From positions 38,423,641 to 38,487,640 of the forward strand of contig NC_080074.1 in NCBI RefSeq assembly GCF_949987535.1: a stretch of 64,000 nt of DNA, written 5' to 3'. The notes beneath the pieces were generated by a model. That model ran no database searches. It worked only from the letters and a program-made list of their open reading frames with translations, and was not told the DNA's origin. Every line of letters starts with the position of its first letter. The stretch's first letter is position 1. Positions 35,491-47,794 of the stretch are shown one piece after another. The position numbers were made by a program, and so were the translations under genes. This DNA is from Balaenoptera acutorostrata (Eukaryota; Chordata; Mammalia; Artiodactyla; Balaenopteridae).

Positions 35491-38204
35491 TTACCCACAC
35501 TAACCCAATAAGAAGGCACTGCCACCTACATTTCCTAGATATAAAACTGAGCCTTAAAAAGTTCACTGCTATTGGCCTAGATATTAATCTAGCTGTGTTT
35601 CACTCTGAAATCAGTACTGTTTGGACCAAGCCACACGTGACTTCCATGTAGGCAGAGTATAAGGCCAATTTACCCATTAGTCACAATGAAAGCACCACTT
35701 AAACCTCATGATACTTTTAGGAACCCTTGGAAAATTTTCGATTACTTTTAAAATTAAAAGAAAAAAATGAATATAATTCAGTCTGTATTATATTAATCTT
35801 TATATCAGCATAGCCATAAAATAAAGATTTTAATATTTTTTTATGAATAGAGGGGCCCACAAAGGCAAAATTACGTAGGGCCCACAGAAGACATAATGCA
35901 GTGCTGGCAGAGTCGTCAATTTTGGGGTTCTGAAAAACTAAGTGCCTCTAAATGTGTTCGCTGCCAATCCATGATAACATTGCATGCTCTCCAAAATTCA
36001 ACCACAGAGCCAAATTATGTCAAACAAATGTTGTTAAGGAGCACATGATACCTGGGGCAGCTCTATACACACACTGACAAATTAAAATCTGGAAAGCAGA
36101 GCAGGGATAAGATATAAGACGGGCACATTTCAGTGGGTGTGTAGCAAGTGAGGCATGATAGGAACACGACTTGATGGCCAGACAGCCTGAGGCTGCCTGA
36201 CAGCACCTGTATTTGACTCAACAAGCATATACTTTTTGTATGATGCCAGTTACCTTGATTGGAAGATTTTTGAAAACAAAGTTACCCAGTACCTATGGCC
36301 ACATCTATACCATGAAGTGTCTCTTGTAGCATGTTTGATTTTAAACAGACTTGCATCTCTCAGGTCATTATTAACATAATCTTCTTACATTAACATAATC
36401 TTCTATTATGCAGTTTTAGCAAAAAGACAAAACAGTTGTCTTATTGGAATATGGATACTTAAAAAATCAAGGGGACACAAAATAGTATTTGCATAAAGTT
36501 TGAATCTCATTTTCCTTTTAATTTGGGCAGCCTTACTCAACAATTTCTGTGAAAACTCTAAAAGTCCAGTTGTGCCTGTCAAATTGTATTATTATGCAGG
36601 CATCTCTACCTTCGAGCTGTCTAGCCCAGTGCTGACCATGAGGCACGGCTGTTTCACACAGTAATTTTGGATGACAGCTTTCCCTGAGCTCATGCAAGTC
36701 TAGGAGGCAATTATAAGACCAGAGGTCATTAACACCGCATTTGATTATATAACATGAGAAAATAGGAAAAAATATATGTAGAGAGGGAGAGATAAGGTAT
36801 TGATTCCTATGAAACAAATGCTTTTTTGCTTCCAACCTAAATGATTTCCAAACTAAATTTATAAAGACTCTTGTGAATTTATAACAACAAATATTCTGAG
36901 ATATGTATAGATATAAAATTTAGGGAATATATTAAGTCTTTTAGCTGCTTTGTTTTCATCTCTCCAATGTAATACTTCTGTTATTAATTCTAGAAAGTAT
37001 GTTCTATGGTGTGGAGAAGGAGATGGGTATCTTTATACATGTAAATTTATGACGGTTTATATCCAAATAAATATAAATTTAAAATCCAAAGCTTTCCACC
37101 AAGTATTACAAATAGAATTGCTAGAAGAATTTTCAATTTTCAAAAGATGAGACACCAAAAGATAGTAAACTGGGGACACAGCCTAAGGAAGTCATTATAA
37201 AAACATGTTGAAGTAATTAATTTGTCTAATTTAAATGCTAGATGGTCAAGTCAGCATGCTTTCCTGCCATATGCTTTCCTCAGAGCTATTTTTGAATTGC
37301 ACAAATGTTAGATGGTTGGAGAATAAACTTAAAAGATGCTTTTTTGTGGTTGGTGAGGGTGTTGGTGGTGCTTAGGAAAGCTGAATTCCAGCTCATCCTT
37401 TATTTTTTCTCTTCTCTTTCTGACTGATTTACACTCATGGTTTTTCAGCCAGTGCTTACTCAGATATATGGTTGCAGAAATAAGGCCATTGTCAGTTCAT
37501 TAATTAAGTGGCCCACAGAACGCAAGTTTAATTGAAAGATAAAGAGTGTTAAAATTGTAATTATGATGAATGGATTGTCATAGATTACTCTGGAGACTAC
37601 TGCCTGGTGTCAATGACTTGAAATTAAAAGGTTGAATTCCCCTTCTGTCATGCAGCTTCTGCTGACCTGCTTTTATGAGGTGAGGACTCATCTATTAAGT
37701 CAAGGCCTTTCAAACTTATGGTTAATGAGAAAATATATCCTTTTTCTTCAAATAAACCTCCTCAAGTAAGCACACTATCCTGAAATGAGGCCAGGAAGTT
37801 AGTCTCTTTCCGTCCTTCCATGTTTAATGTTAGATACCAGAAAATGCATTTAAAGATGAACGTGTATAAGAATAGAATGTTCCGTATCTGTGTGAAGATG
37901 GGCAGCCTGGTAGGTTGTGGTGATTTACAGGGTGGAAAAAGGAAGGATGGCCTGAGGAATCTCTGAATCTATACAATGTTTGCCTGACCAGGATGTCTCT
38001 ATAGAGTGTAAGTAGGCACAAGAACTGAATCAGTCTGTACTTTGCCGGTGTATATTTCACTTTGAGAATACACATGGAGGGCGCAAAACAAGAGAAGTTT
38101 CTTTGCACTAAACTGATTGAGAACAACCCACTAACTTAAGGGCTGTTAACTGAAATACTAGCAGCTCAGGAACTAGAATTACTCAAGTTCACCCTTAGCT
38201 CACT
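35491..38204. other. Intron sequence, nothing recognised
   Basis: 2.7 kb, largely unique. It holds one small tandem repeat (36370-36407). No exon could be supported on either strand. Confidence 0.5.
36370..36407. repeat. 19-bp-period tandem pair
   Basis: ATTAACATAATCTTCT at 36370-36385 and identically at 36389-36404. Confidence 0.9.
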
Positions 38205-38372
38205 TGCCAGCACTGACATTGTTGTATACTAGCCTGGGCCTTGCTAGAGTTACTTAATCTCTTTCATTCAAGTTTCTCATCTGGGGAGAATAAGGCTGTC
38301 ATGATGCATAAATGATATAACATGTAAAATTCCTAACAATATCCCTAACCTATAATAAGTGCTCAAGAAACG
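38205..38372 (+). mobile_element. MIR SINE
   Basis: 'gcctgggccttgctagagtt', 'acttaatctctttcattcaa', 'gtttctcatctggggagaa', 'tataataagtgctcaagaaa': sense MIR, 3' two-thirds. Confidence 0.85.
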
Positions 38373-38551
38373 ATAGGTTAAGAAGAAGATGAGGCGGGTA
38401 GGAGAGAAAAGAGGTAACTCCAAGAACTTAGTGTTAAAAATTGACAATAAAGAAACTTTGAATTTTATGCAATTTATGAGACTTGTAACTTAGAATTAGG
38501 AGGACACAGAAATTAGACGACTTGTGTTCGTCTGTAAGAAATGATGCTTTC

Positions 38552-38654
38552 CTTTGCTGTACTACTGAAACTAACACAACATAGTAAATCAATATAATCT
38601 GATAAAATTTTTTAAAAAAAGAAGGAAAATAGGAAAACAAGAAGGCAAGAAAAA
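38552..38654 (+). mobile_element. Very short L1 3' end insertion
   Basis: About 100 bp: 'ctactgaaactaacacaaca', 'tagtaaatcaatataatctg', then an A/G-rich tail. Flanks AAGAAATGATGCTTTC (38536-38551) and AAGAAATGATACCTTC (38655-38670) form a 16-bp target-site duplication. A parallel to the tail insertion at the 62258 splice donor. Confidence 0.75.
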
Positions 38655-38670
38655 AAGAAATGATACCTTC

Positions 38671-39999
38671 AATTTTTTTTTTTAATACAGGAAGAAATTT
38701 ATTTTAATTTGCTCTCTTTTTAAAGGAACTGCTGCTCTATATCATGAGTTGAATTAGTACTGAGGGGGATTAATGTAGCTAGAAATGATTCACTCTGAGT
38801 AAAAGTACATTGAGTGGTAAATGCCTGAAAGTGTATAAACATTTTGAGAGTAGGGACTTTAACTTGCTTCGTTCACTGTCATCTCCCTAGCACATAGGGA
38901 GTGCTCATGCGAATGTTTGTGTGTGTGGTGTGCATGAATACATGCTAAGAAAGAAAAGGGCACTCCCTTCTGTCTGAGGATATTTCTATGGCACTGTGTG
39001 TCCTAACCACTCTTTAAAATTCCAAGAAAAAAAATACAGAGTGGGGAAAGTCATTTTGGTTATTGGGAAAGTAAGAATTTTGGCAGGCTGTGTTTGTGGA
39101 ACAAAATGGTCTGAAAATTGTTGAATATGGTTTGTGATTGGCAACTGATCTACTAATTCTGTCTCAGTGATTCAAAGCAAACTCAGTTCTTCTTATAGAC
39201 TCCTTTGAATTCAGACATGGTGAGGCATGAATGAAATTTTCCTCTAACATTTATCCTTCACTGCCTTCAGCTTCTGACAATACTCTGTTACACATGATGT
39301 TCTGTTTCTCACCTTTTTTAATGCAAAATCATATTTTTGAATTCTTTCCATGTTGCTATATAAAGATCTAACCAACTTATTTTGCCTTTTATACAATATT
39401 CCATCATGTGCTTTTACTATATTTGATTTATCCATTTTCCAATTCTTGGCCACAAAGCCAACTTTCGTCAGAATCTCTTATATTCTGATGTCTATAGTAT
39501 ATTTTCAAGAGCAAATTACGAACCTTGCATCATTTGCCAAATCCATTTGGCCATGCATTTTTCTGGGGAGCTTGTGGAAATACTGTTCTATGGAATATAG
39601 TTTGAGAAACTCTAGATTAGAGAAGTAACATATGAGTTAAACATGAATTTTTACTTTGAGAATGAATAAGACAAAAATAATATGTCCCATGAACAAATGA
39701 TACATCTGAACGCATGAATTATTTAGGAACAATAGTATTACTTCATATATGTGCAATAAAATATAGCAGACAATAATGCCATTGCTGTGTAGAATATAGT
39801 ACGGTATAATTTCAGATATAGGCAAAAACAACAGCTACAAAGCAAAAAGAATACCAGGCATGTTATATATTGAGAAAATTCTAACAATCTCACTAAGAAA
39901 AAGAAATAACTCTAATTAATTATACCTTTTAAAAAATGTTTTTGGTATTAAATTTAAAGTTTAGGGAAAGTGAACCATTCACATATTGTTACAACAAGG
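38671..39999. other. Intron sequence, nothing recognised
   Basis: A segment near 39330-39440 ('ttgctatataaagatctaac', 'caatattccatcatgtgctt') may be an old antisense L1 scrap. The rest is unrecognised. Confidence 0.45.
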
Positions 40000-40330
40000 A
40001 TTTATTGAATATCTACGATTTGTCAGAAACTCTGCTAAGTCCTGAGGCTATAAAAATAAACAAGGTAACAAAATTGTCTTAAAGGATCATGCTGTTTATT
40101 TGGAGATGAGTACATAATTCAATTATTATGAAAAAATACAGTAAGTGCATTGATAGACCTTGAACAAGGTATTATAGATCATTAACAAGGCAAGCTGGTG
40201 CTTTAAAAATAAGTCAGGCAGAGAGGATAGGGAAGAGTATTCCTGGTAAAGGAAATAATATGTGAAGGAAATAGAAAATAAGAGAGATGAGAAAATGGAA
40301 AGGTGGAGATAGAAACAGGAAGAAGAAATC
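40000..40330 (-). mobile_element. L2 3' part (antisense)
   Basis: 'ggatttattgaatatctacg', 'aaactctgctaagtcctgag', 'aataaacaaggtaacaaaat' and 'gaagagtattcctggtaaag' occur in reversed L2 order. Confidence 0.65.
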
Positions 40331-40724
40331 TGTGTCAGATGCAGAAGATAGACATACTAAGAAGAAGGTATTAGAGAGGAAGAGTTACCTGTAAGTCAAC
40401 AGTGCCTCTAAGCACATAAACTAATATTTCTTCCTGTGTGGCACTTTGGTGATGGGTTTTGAGTGCTTATTAGTGATGAAAATTCCTGATATGCCTCAAA
40501 TGTGAATTCTGAAAGATCTATGAGGTCAAGTGCAACAACTATGCCTAAGTTATCTCCATATCTACAGCACTTAACATAGGGTCTGGTATGTGTAGATGCA
40601 CAATAAACGTTGTATGTATGGATGGATAGTTAGAGGGATGATATGTTTGTATTAATTGCTACTGTTGAAAAATTTGATGATTTTCCATTTTCAGTGAGAA
40701 GAAAACAGTGTTGCAGAAATTAAA
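40331..40724. other. Intron sequence, nothing recognised
   Basis: No supported feature; short stretch near 40560-40620 ('acagcacttaacatagggtc', 'tgcacaataaacgttgtatg') looks like a sense L2 3' terminus. Confidence 0.45.
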
Positions 40725-40900
40725 GAGTTTTGGAATCAAGGTGGATTATTTTTAGCTGTGTGACCTTGAGCAAGTTATTCATCCATGCTAAGCTTCAGTA
40801 TTCTCATCTGAAAAATAGGAAAGAGATGAAGTAATTCATATAAAATACTAAGTTCAGGGCAGAGCAAAGTGGCTCCTGCTCAAATTGGTAGTTGCTATTT
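40725..40900 (+). mobile_element. MIR SINE
   Basis: 'agctgtgtgaccttgagcaa', 'gcttcagtattctcatctga', 'aaaataggaaagagatgaag', 'tactaagttcagggcagagc': sense MIR. Confidence 0.87.
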
Positions 40901-41139
40901 TTCAATGAGAAATAAAGCTAATTAATTGTGAAAGGGCCATGTTTTGGATGGTTTGGATTTTAAAAGTTAAAATCTGTTTAAATTTGATGTGCTTAAAAGT
41001 AGGAAGTTCTGAAAAGTTTTGTGAGCTTGAGGAAAATATAATTTTTCAAAGACTGAGGAAGGACAAATTAGAAGGGGAAAAACTGTGATCGGGAGAGGGA
41101 AAAATAAAAAAAAACAACAATCTATTGTAGTCATCCACT

Positions 41140-42118
41140 ATGAAACAGATTGTCTGGATTCAAAGCCTAGCTATACCATTGACAAAGTATCTAACTTTTG
41201 AAATTTTATTAACTTCTCTAGGCCTCAGTGATTTTTTTTTAAAGATTTTATATTCATAGAGCAGTTTTAGGTTCATAGTAAAACTGAAGGGAAGGTGCAG
41301 AGATTTCCCATGTACCCTCTGCCCCCATGGATGAATGGTCTCCACCATTATCTACATCCCCTGTCAGGGTGGTACATCTGCTACAATTGATGAACCTATA
41401 TTGACACATCATTATCACCCAAAGTCCGTAGTTTACATTATGGTTCACTTTGGGGTTGTATGTTTATAGGTTTGGACAAATGTTTAATTACATATATCTG
41501 TCATCAAATATCATACAGAGCATTTTCACCACCCTGAAAATCCTCTGTGCTCTATTCATCACCTCCACACCCCCAACACCTGTGGCAAACTTTCATCTTT
41601 TTACCATCCTCATAATTTTTATTTTTCAACAATGCCATATGGTTAGAATCATACAGTAGTAGCCTTTTTCAGATTGGCTTCTTTCACTTACTAATATGCA
41701 TTTAAGGTCTCTCCATGTTTTTTCCGGCTTGATAGTTTGTTTCTTTTTAGCACTAGATAATATTCCATTGTCTGCATGTGCTACAGTTTATTCATTGCTT
41801 CACCTACTGGAGGGCATCTCAATTATTTCCAAGTTTTAGCAGTTATGAGTGAAGCTGCAATAAACGTCACGTGCAGGTTTTCTGTGCGGACATAGTTCTC
41901 AGCTACTTTGGAGTGACATTACTTTGGAATGAAATACCATGGAGTGAGATTGCTGAATTGTATGGTAAGAGTGTTTAGTTTTGTTTAGTGAGATTTTAGT
42001 ATTGTGTTACAGAGTTTCATTAGGATTAATGAGATAATCAATATAAATTGCTTGGCAGAGTGCCTGGCATATTGTAAGGGCTCAGTCAATGTTAACTACC
42101 TTTACTGTTACTATTATC
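41140..42118 (+). mobile_element. MIR SINE split by an antisense L1
   Basis: The 5' half is at 41140-41233 ('ctggattcaaagcctagcta', 'taacttctctaggcctcagt') and the 3' half at 41996-42118 ('gattaatgagataatcaata', 'gcagagtgcctggcatattg', 'taagggctcagtcaatgtta'). Between them lies the L1 at 41236-41993. The halves are collinear and give one near-complete MIR. Confidence 0.85.
41236..41993 (-). mobile_element. Old L1 3' part (antisense) inside a MIR
   Basis: T-run then 'agattttatattcatagagc', 'agttttaggttcatagtaaa', 'agatttcccatgtaccctct', 'agcactagataatattccat', 'gaatgaaataccatggagtg'. Flanks CAGTGATTTT (41226 on) and TAGTGAGATTTT (near 41987) look like a worn target-site duplication. Confidence 0.88.
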
Positions 42119-42449
42119 TAGGAAAAGTTGATTAAAAAAATACTCAGTTCATGTGATAGTATGGATGGAGGAGTAGGTACAGAAGAGAGAAATGTCAGTG
42201 AAAAAGTGTAAAAACATTTGATGATTAACTCCATACGAGGCATCTGCACCTGTTGCAGTCCTAGATATGCAGGATGTTCTTGTCTAACACTTGTTGCTCT
42301 GAATGGAAGGAATACCCTACTTCCTAGTTCTCCACACTCCCTTTGGACTAATTCAGAAGAATCCTAAATGGTAATTATAAGTAATGATTATATAATTCTC
42401 CAGTTAAAAGAAAAAGGATTGCTAAATGCACTCCAAATCTCAACCATAT
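42119..42449. other. Intron sequence, nothing recognised
   Basis: Unique spacer between the MIR and the large L1. Confidence 0.5.
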
Positions 42450-42563
42450 AAACCTGATGGACATAGCCTGATCCACCAGAGAGCAGACAGCAGAGGCAAG
42501 AAGAAAGAACTGTGATCCTGCAGCCTGTGGAACAAAAAACACATTCACAGAAAGATAGACAAG

Positions 42564-43545
42564 ATGAAAAGGCAGAGGGCTATGTACCAGATTAAGGAAC
42601 AAGATAAAACCCCACAAAAACAACTAAGTGAAGTGGAGATAGGCAACCTTCCAGAAAAAGAATTCAGAATAATGATAGTGAAGATGATCCAGGACCTCGG
42701 AAAAAGAATGGAGGCAAAGATCGAGAAGATGCAAGAAATGTTTAACAAAGACCTAGAAGAATTAAAGAACAAACACCCAGAAAATTAAAGAACAAACAAA
42801 CAGAGACAAACAATACAATAAATGAAATGAAAAATACACTAGAATGAATCAATAGCAGAATAACTGAGGCAGAAGAATGGATAAGTGACCTGGAAAACAG
42901 AATGGTAGAATTCACTGCTACAGAACAGAACAAAGAAAAAGGAATGAAAAGAAATAAAGAGAGCCTAAGAGACCTCTGGAACAACATTAAACGCAATGAT
43001 ATTGACATAATAGGCGTCCCAGAGGGAGAAGAGAGAGAGAAAGGACCTGAGAAAATATTTGAAGAGATTATAGTTAAAAACTTCCCTGACATGGGAAAGG
43101 AAGTAGCCACCCAAGTCCAGAAAGTGCAGAGAGTCCCAGGCAGGATAAACCCAAGGAGAAACACACCAAGACACATAGTAATCAAATTGACAAAAATTAA
43201 GGATAAAAATTATTGAAAGCAACAGGGGAAAAATGACAAATAACATACAAGGGAACTCCCATAAGGTTAACAGCTGATTTCTCAGCAGAAACTCTACAAG
43301 CAAGAAGGGACTGGCATGATATATTTAAAGTGATGAAAGGGAAGAAACTACAACCAAGATTACTCTACCCGGCAAGGATCTCATTCAGATTTGCCAGAGA
43401 AATCAAAAGCTTTACAGACAAGCAAAAGCGAAGAGAATTCAGCACCACCAAACCAGCTCTACATCAAATGCTAAGGAACTTCTCTAAATGGGAAACACAA
43501 GAGAAGAAAAGGAACTACAAAAACAAACCCAAAACAATTAAGAAA
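42564..43545 (+). pseudogene. L1 ORF1 remnant
   Basis: RNA-binding ORF1 protein of L1, decayed. Three in-frame pieces survive: 42564-42788 (coiled-coil part, MKRQRAMYQ...), 42902-43216 (ending VIKLTKIKDKNY) and 43330 onward (C-terminal part, LQPRLLYPARISF...). Stops and frame changes separate them. The last piece has no stop before ORF2: it reads on in the same frame through KWETQEKK to the ORF2 initiator Met at 43546, giving an apparent ORF1-ORF2 fusion. From memory of related copies this comes from a 1-nt loss near 43472. Confidence 0.85.
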
Positions 43546-46500
43546 ATGGTCATAGGAACATACATATCAATAATTACCTTAAACGTGAATGTATTAAATG
43601 CTCCAACCAAAAGACACAGGCTTGCTGAATGGATACAAAAACAAGACCCATATATATGCTGTCTACAAGAGACCCACTTCAGACCTAGGGACACATACAG
43701 TCTGAGAGTGAGGGGATGGAAAGAGATATTCCATGCAAATGGAAATCAAAAGAAAGATGGAGTAGCAATACTCATATCAGATAAAATAGACTTTAAAATA
43801 AAGAGTGTTACAAGAGACAAGGGAGGACACTACATAATGATCAAGGGATCAGTCCAAGAAGAAGATATAACAGTTATAAATATATATGCACCCAACATAG
43901 GAGCACCTCAATACATAAGGCAACTGCTAACAGCTGTAAAAGAGGAAATCGACAGTAACACAATAATAGTGGGGGACTTTAACACCTCACTTACAGCAAT
44001 GGACAGATCATCCAAAGGGAACATTAATAAGGAAACACAAGCTTTAACTGACACAATAGACCAGATAGATTTAATTGATATTTATAGGACATTCCATCCA
44101 AAAACAGCAGATTACACTTTCTTCTCAAGTGCACACAGAACATTCTCCAGGATAGATCACATCTTCGGTCACAAATCAAGCCTTAGTAAATTTAATAAAA
44201 TTGAAATCATATCAAGCATCTTTTCTGACCACAACACTATGAGATTAGAAATCAATTACAGGGAAAACCCGTAAAAAACACAAACACATAGAGGCTAAAC
44301 AATACGTTACTAAATAACCAAGAGATCACTGAAGAAATCAAAGAGGAAATCAAAATATACCAGAGACAAATTACAATGAAAACATGATGATCCAAAACCT
44401 ATGGGGTGCAGCAAAAGCAGTTCTAAGAGGGAAGTTTATAGCTATACACGCCTACCTCAAGAAACAAGAAAAATCTCAAATAAACAATCTAATGTTACAC
44501 CTAAAGGAACTAGAGAAAGAAGAACAAACAAAATCCAAAGTTAGTAGGAGGAAAGAAATCATAAAAATCAGAGCAGAAATAAATGAAATAGAAACAAAGA
44601 AAACAATAGCAAAGATCAATAAAACTAAAAGCTGGTTCTTTAAGAAGATAAACATAATTGATAAACCATTAGCCAGACTCTTCAAGAAAAAGAGGGAAAG
44701 GACTCAAGTCAATAAAATTAGAAATGAAAAAGGAGAAGTTACAACAGACACCGCAGAAATACAAAGCATCCTAGGAGACTACTACAAGCAACTCTATGCC
44801 AATAAAATGGACAACCTGGAAGAAATGGACAAATTCTTAGAAAGGTATAACCTTCCAAGGCTGAACCAGGAAGAAATAGAAAATATGAACAGACCAATCA
44901 CAAGTGATGAAATTGAAACTGTGATTAAATATCTTCCAACAAACAAAAGTCCAGGACCAGATGGCTTCACAGGTGAATTCTATCAAACACTTAGAGAAGA
45001 GCTAACACCCATCCTTCTCAAACTCTTCCTAAAAATTGCAGAGGTAGGAACACTCCCAAACTCATTCTATGAGGCCACCATCACCCTGATACCCAAACCA
45101 GACAAAGATACTACAAAAAAAGAAAATTACAGACCAATATCACTGATGAATATAGATGCAAAAATCCTCAACAAAATACTAGCAAACAGAATCCAACAAT
45201 ACATTAAAAGGATCATACACCATGATCAAGTGGGAGTTATCCCAGGGATGCAAGGATTCTTCAATATACGCAAATCAATGAATGTGATACACCATATTAA
45301 CAAATTGAAGAATAAAAACCATGTGATCCTGTCAATATATGCAGAAAAAGCTTTTGACAAAATTCAACACCCATTTATGATAAAAACTCTCCAGAAAGTG
45401 GGCATAGAGGGAACCTACCTCAACATAATAAAGTTCATATATGACAAACCCACAGCAAACATCATTCTCAATGGTGAAAAACTGAAAGCATTTCCTCTAA
45501 GATCAGGAGCAAGACAAGGATATCCACTCTCACCACTATTATTCAACATAGTTTTGGAAGTCCTAGCCATGGCAATCAGAGAAGAAAAAGAAATAAAAGG
45601 GATACAAATTGGAAAAGAAAACGTAAAACTGTCCCTGTTTGCAGATGACATAATACTATACATAGAGAATCCTAAAGATGCCACCAGGAAACTAATAAAG
45701 CTAATCAATGAATTTGGTAAAGTTGCAGGATACAAAATTAATGCACAGAAATCTCTTGCATTCCTATACACTAATGATGAAAAATCTGAAAGAGAAATTA
45801 AGGAAACACTCCCATTTACCATTGCAAGAAAAAGAATAAAATACCTAGGAATAAACCTACCTAGGGAGACAAAAGACTTGTATGCAGAAAACTATAAGAC
45901 ACTGATGAAAGAAATTAAAGATGATACCAACAGATGGAGAGATATACCATGTTCTTGGAATGGAAGAATCAGTATTGTGAAAATGACTATACTACCCAAA
46001 TCAATCTACAGATTCAATGCGATCCCTATCAAATTACCAATGGCATTTTTTACAGAACTAGAACAAGAAAGCTTAAAATTTGTATGGAGACACAAAAGAC
46101 CCTGAATAGCCAAAGCAGTCTTGAGAGAAAAAAACGGAGCTGGAGGAATCACACTCCCTGACTTCAGACTCTACTACAAAGCTACAGTGATCAAGACAAT
46201 AGGGTACTGGCACAAAAACAGAAATATAGATCAACAGAACAGAATAGAGAGCCCAGAGATAAACTCACGCACCTATGGTCAACTAATCTATGAGAAAGGA
46301 GGCAAGGACATACAATGGAGAAAAGACAGTCTCTTCAATAAGTGGTGCTGGGAAAACTGGACAGCTACATGTAAAAGAATGAAATTAGAACACTTCCTAA
46401 CACCATACACAAAAATAAACTCAAAATGGATTAGAAACCTAAATGTAAGACCAGACACTATAAAACTCTTAGAGGAAAACATAGGAAGAACCCTCTTTGA

Positions 46501-47675
46501 CATAAATCACAGCAAGCTCTTTTTTGACCCACCTCCTAGAGTAATGGAAATGAAAACAAAAGTAAACAAATGGGACCTAATGAAACTTCAAAGCTTTTGC
46601 ACAGCAAATGAAACTATAAACAAGACGAAAAGACAACCCTCAGAATGGGAGAAAATATTTGCAAACGACTCAACGGACAAAGGATTAATCTCCAAAATAT
46701 ATAAACAGCTCATGCAGCTCAATATTAGAGAAACAAACAACCCAATCCCAAAATGGGCAGAAGACCTAAATAGACATTTCTCCAAAGAAGACATACAGAT
46801 GACTAAGAAGCACATGAAAAGCTGCTCAACATCACTAATTATTAGATAAATGCAAATCAAAACTACAATGAGGGGGCTTCCCTGGTGGCGCAGTGGTTGA
46901 GAATCTGCCTGCCAATGCAGGGGACATGGGTTCGAGCCCTGGTCTGGAAGGATCCCACATGCCACGGAGCAACTGGGCCCATGAGCCACAACTACTGAGC
47001 CTGCACGTCTGGAGCCTGTGCTCCGCAACAAGAGAGGCCGCGATAGTGAGAGGCCCGCGCACCGCGATGAAGAGTGGCCCCCGCTTGCCGCAACTGGAGA
47101 AAGCCCTCACACAGAAACGAAAACCCAACACAGCCAAAAATTAATTAATTAATTAATTAATTTTAAAAAAAAAACTACAATGAGGTATCACCTCACACCA
47201 GCTAGAATGGGCATCATCAGAAAATCTACATACAACAAATGCTGGAGAGGGTATGGAGAAAAGGGAACCCTCTTGCACTGTTGGTGGGAATGTAAATTGA
47301 TACAGCCACTATGGAGAACAATATGGAGGTTCCTTAAAAAACTAAAAATAGAATTACCATATGACCCAGCAATCCCACTACTGGGCATATACCCAGAGAA
47401 AACCATAATTCAAAAAGACACAGGCACCCCCAATGTTCATTGCAGCACTATTTACAATAGCCAGGACATGGAAGCAACCTAAATGCCCATCGACAGACGG
47501 ATGGATAAAGAAGGTGTGGTACATATATACAATAGAATATTACTCAGCCATAAAAAGGAACGAAATTGAGTCATTTGTTGAGACGTGGATGGATCTAGAG
47601 ACTGTCATACAGAGTGAATTAAGTCAGAAAGAGAAAAACAAATATTGTATGTTAATGCATGTATGTAGAACCTAG
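43546..47675 (+). pseudogene. L1 ORF2 remnant (endonuclease and reverse transcriptase)
   Basis: Encodes the decayed L1 replicase. Endonuclease: 43546-44274, with LQETHF, GDFNT, RIDHI and SDHN motifs still present, then a stop. RT: a second frame, 44384-46105, has the FADD motif at residues 421-422 of that frame. However, motif A reads SIYAEKAFD, with Tyr (residue 319; codon 45338-45340) where the catalytic Asp is expected, and RQGYPLSP where RQGCPLSP is usual. A stop at 46103-46105 precedes the next piece (46121-46849). A CHR SINE interrupts at 46874-47170, and the C-terminal part resumes at 47171 with further frameshifts to 47675. Confidence 0.93.
46874..47170 (+). mobile_element. CHR SINE (sense), inserted in the L1 ORF2 3' part
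   Basis: GGGCTTCCCTGGTGGCGCAG head, B-box-like GGTTCGAGCCC, single GATGAAGAGTGG unit, tail (TTAA)n plus A's. Target-site duplication AAAACTACAATGAGG at 46859-46873 and 47171-47185, exact 15 bp. The L1 sequence continues without loss on the other side, so the SINE is younger. Confidence 0.98.
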
Positions 47676-47751
47676 AGAAATGGTACAGATGAATCGGTTT
47701 GCAGGGCAGAAATAGAGACACAGATGTAGAGAACAAGCGTATGGACACCAA

Positions 47752-47794
47752 GGGGGGGAAGTGGCTGGCGGGGGGGTGGGGGGTTGGTGGTGGG
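47752..47794 (+). repeat. G-rich tract in the L1 3' untranslated region, quadruplex-prone
   Basis: G-runs of 7 (47752-47758), 7 (47770-47776), 6 (47778-47783) and 3 (47792-47794) within 43 nt. Mammalian L1 3' untranslated regions commonly carry such G-rich polypurine tracts. Confidence 0.85.

Noticed and set aside
43330..46849. Long open frames that look like real proteins
   Set aside because: They are pieces of L1 ORF1/ORF2 separated by stops, frameshifts and a SINE, with a lost catalytic residue; not a host gene.
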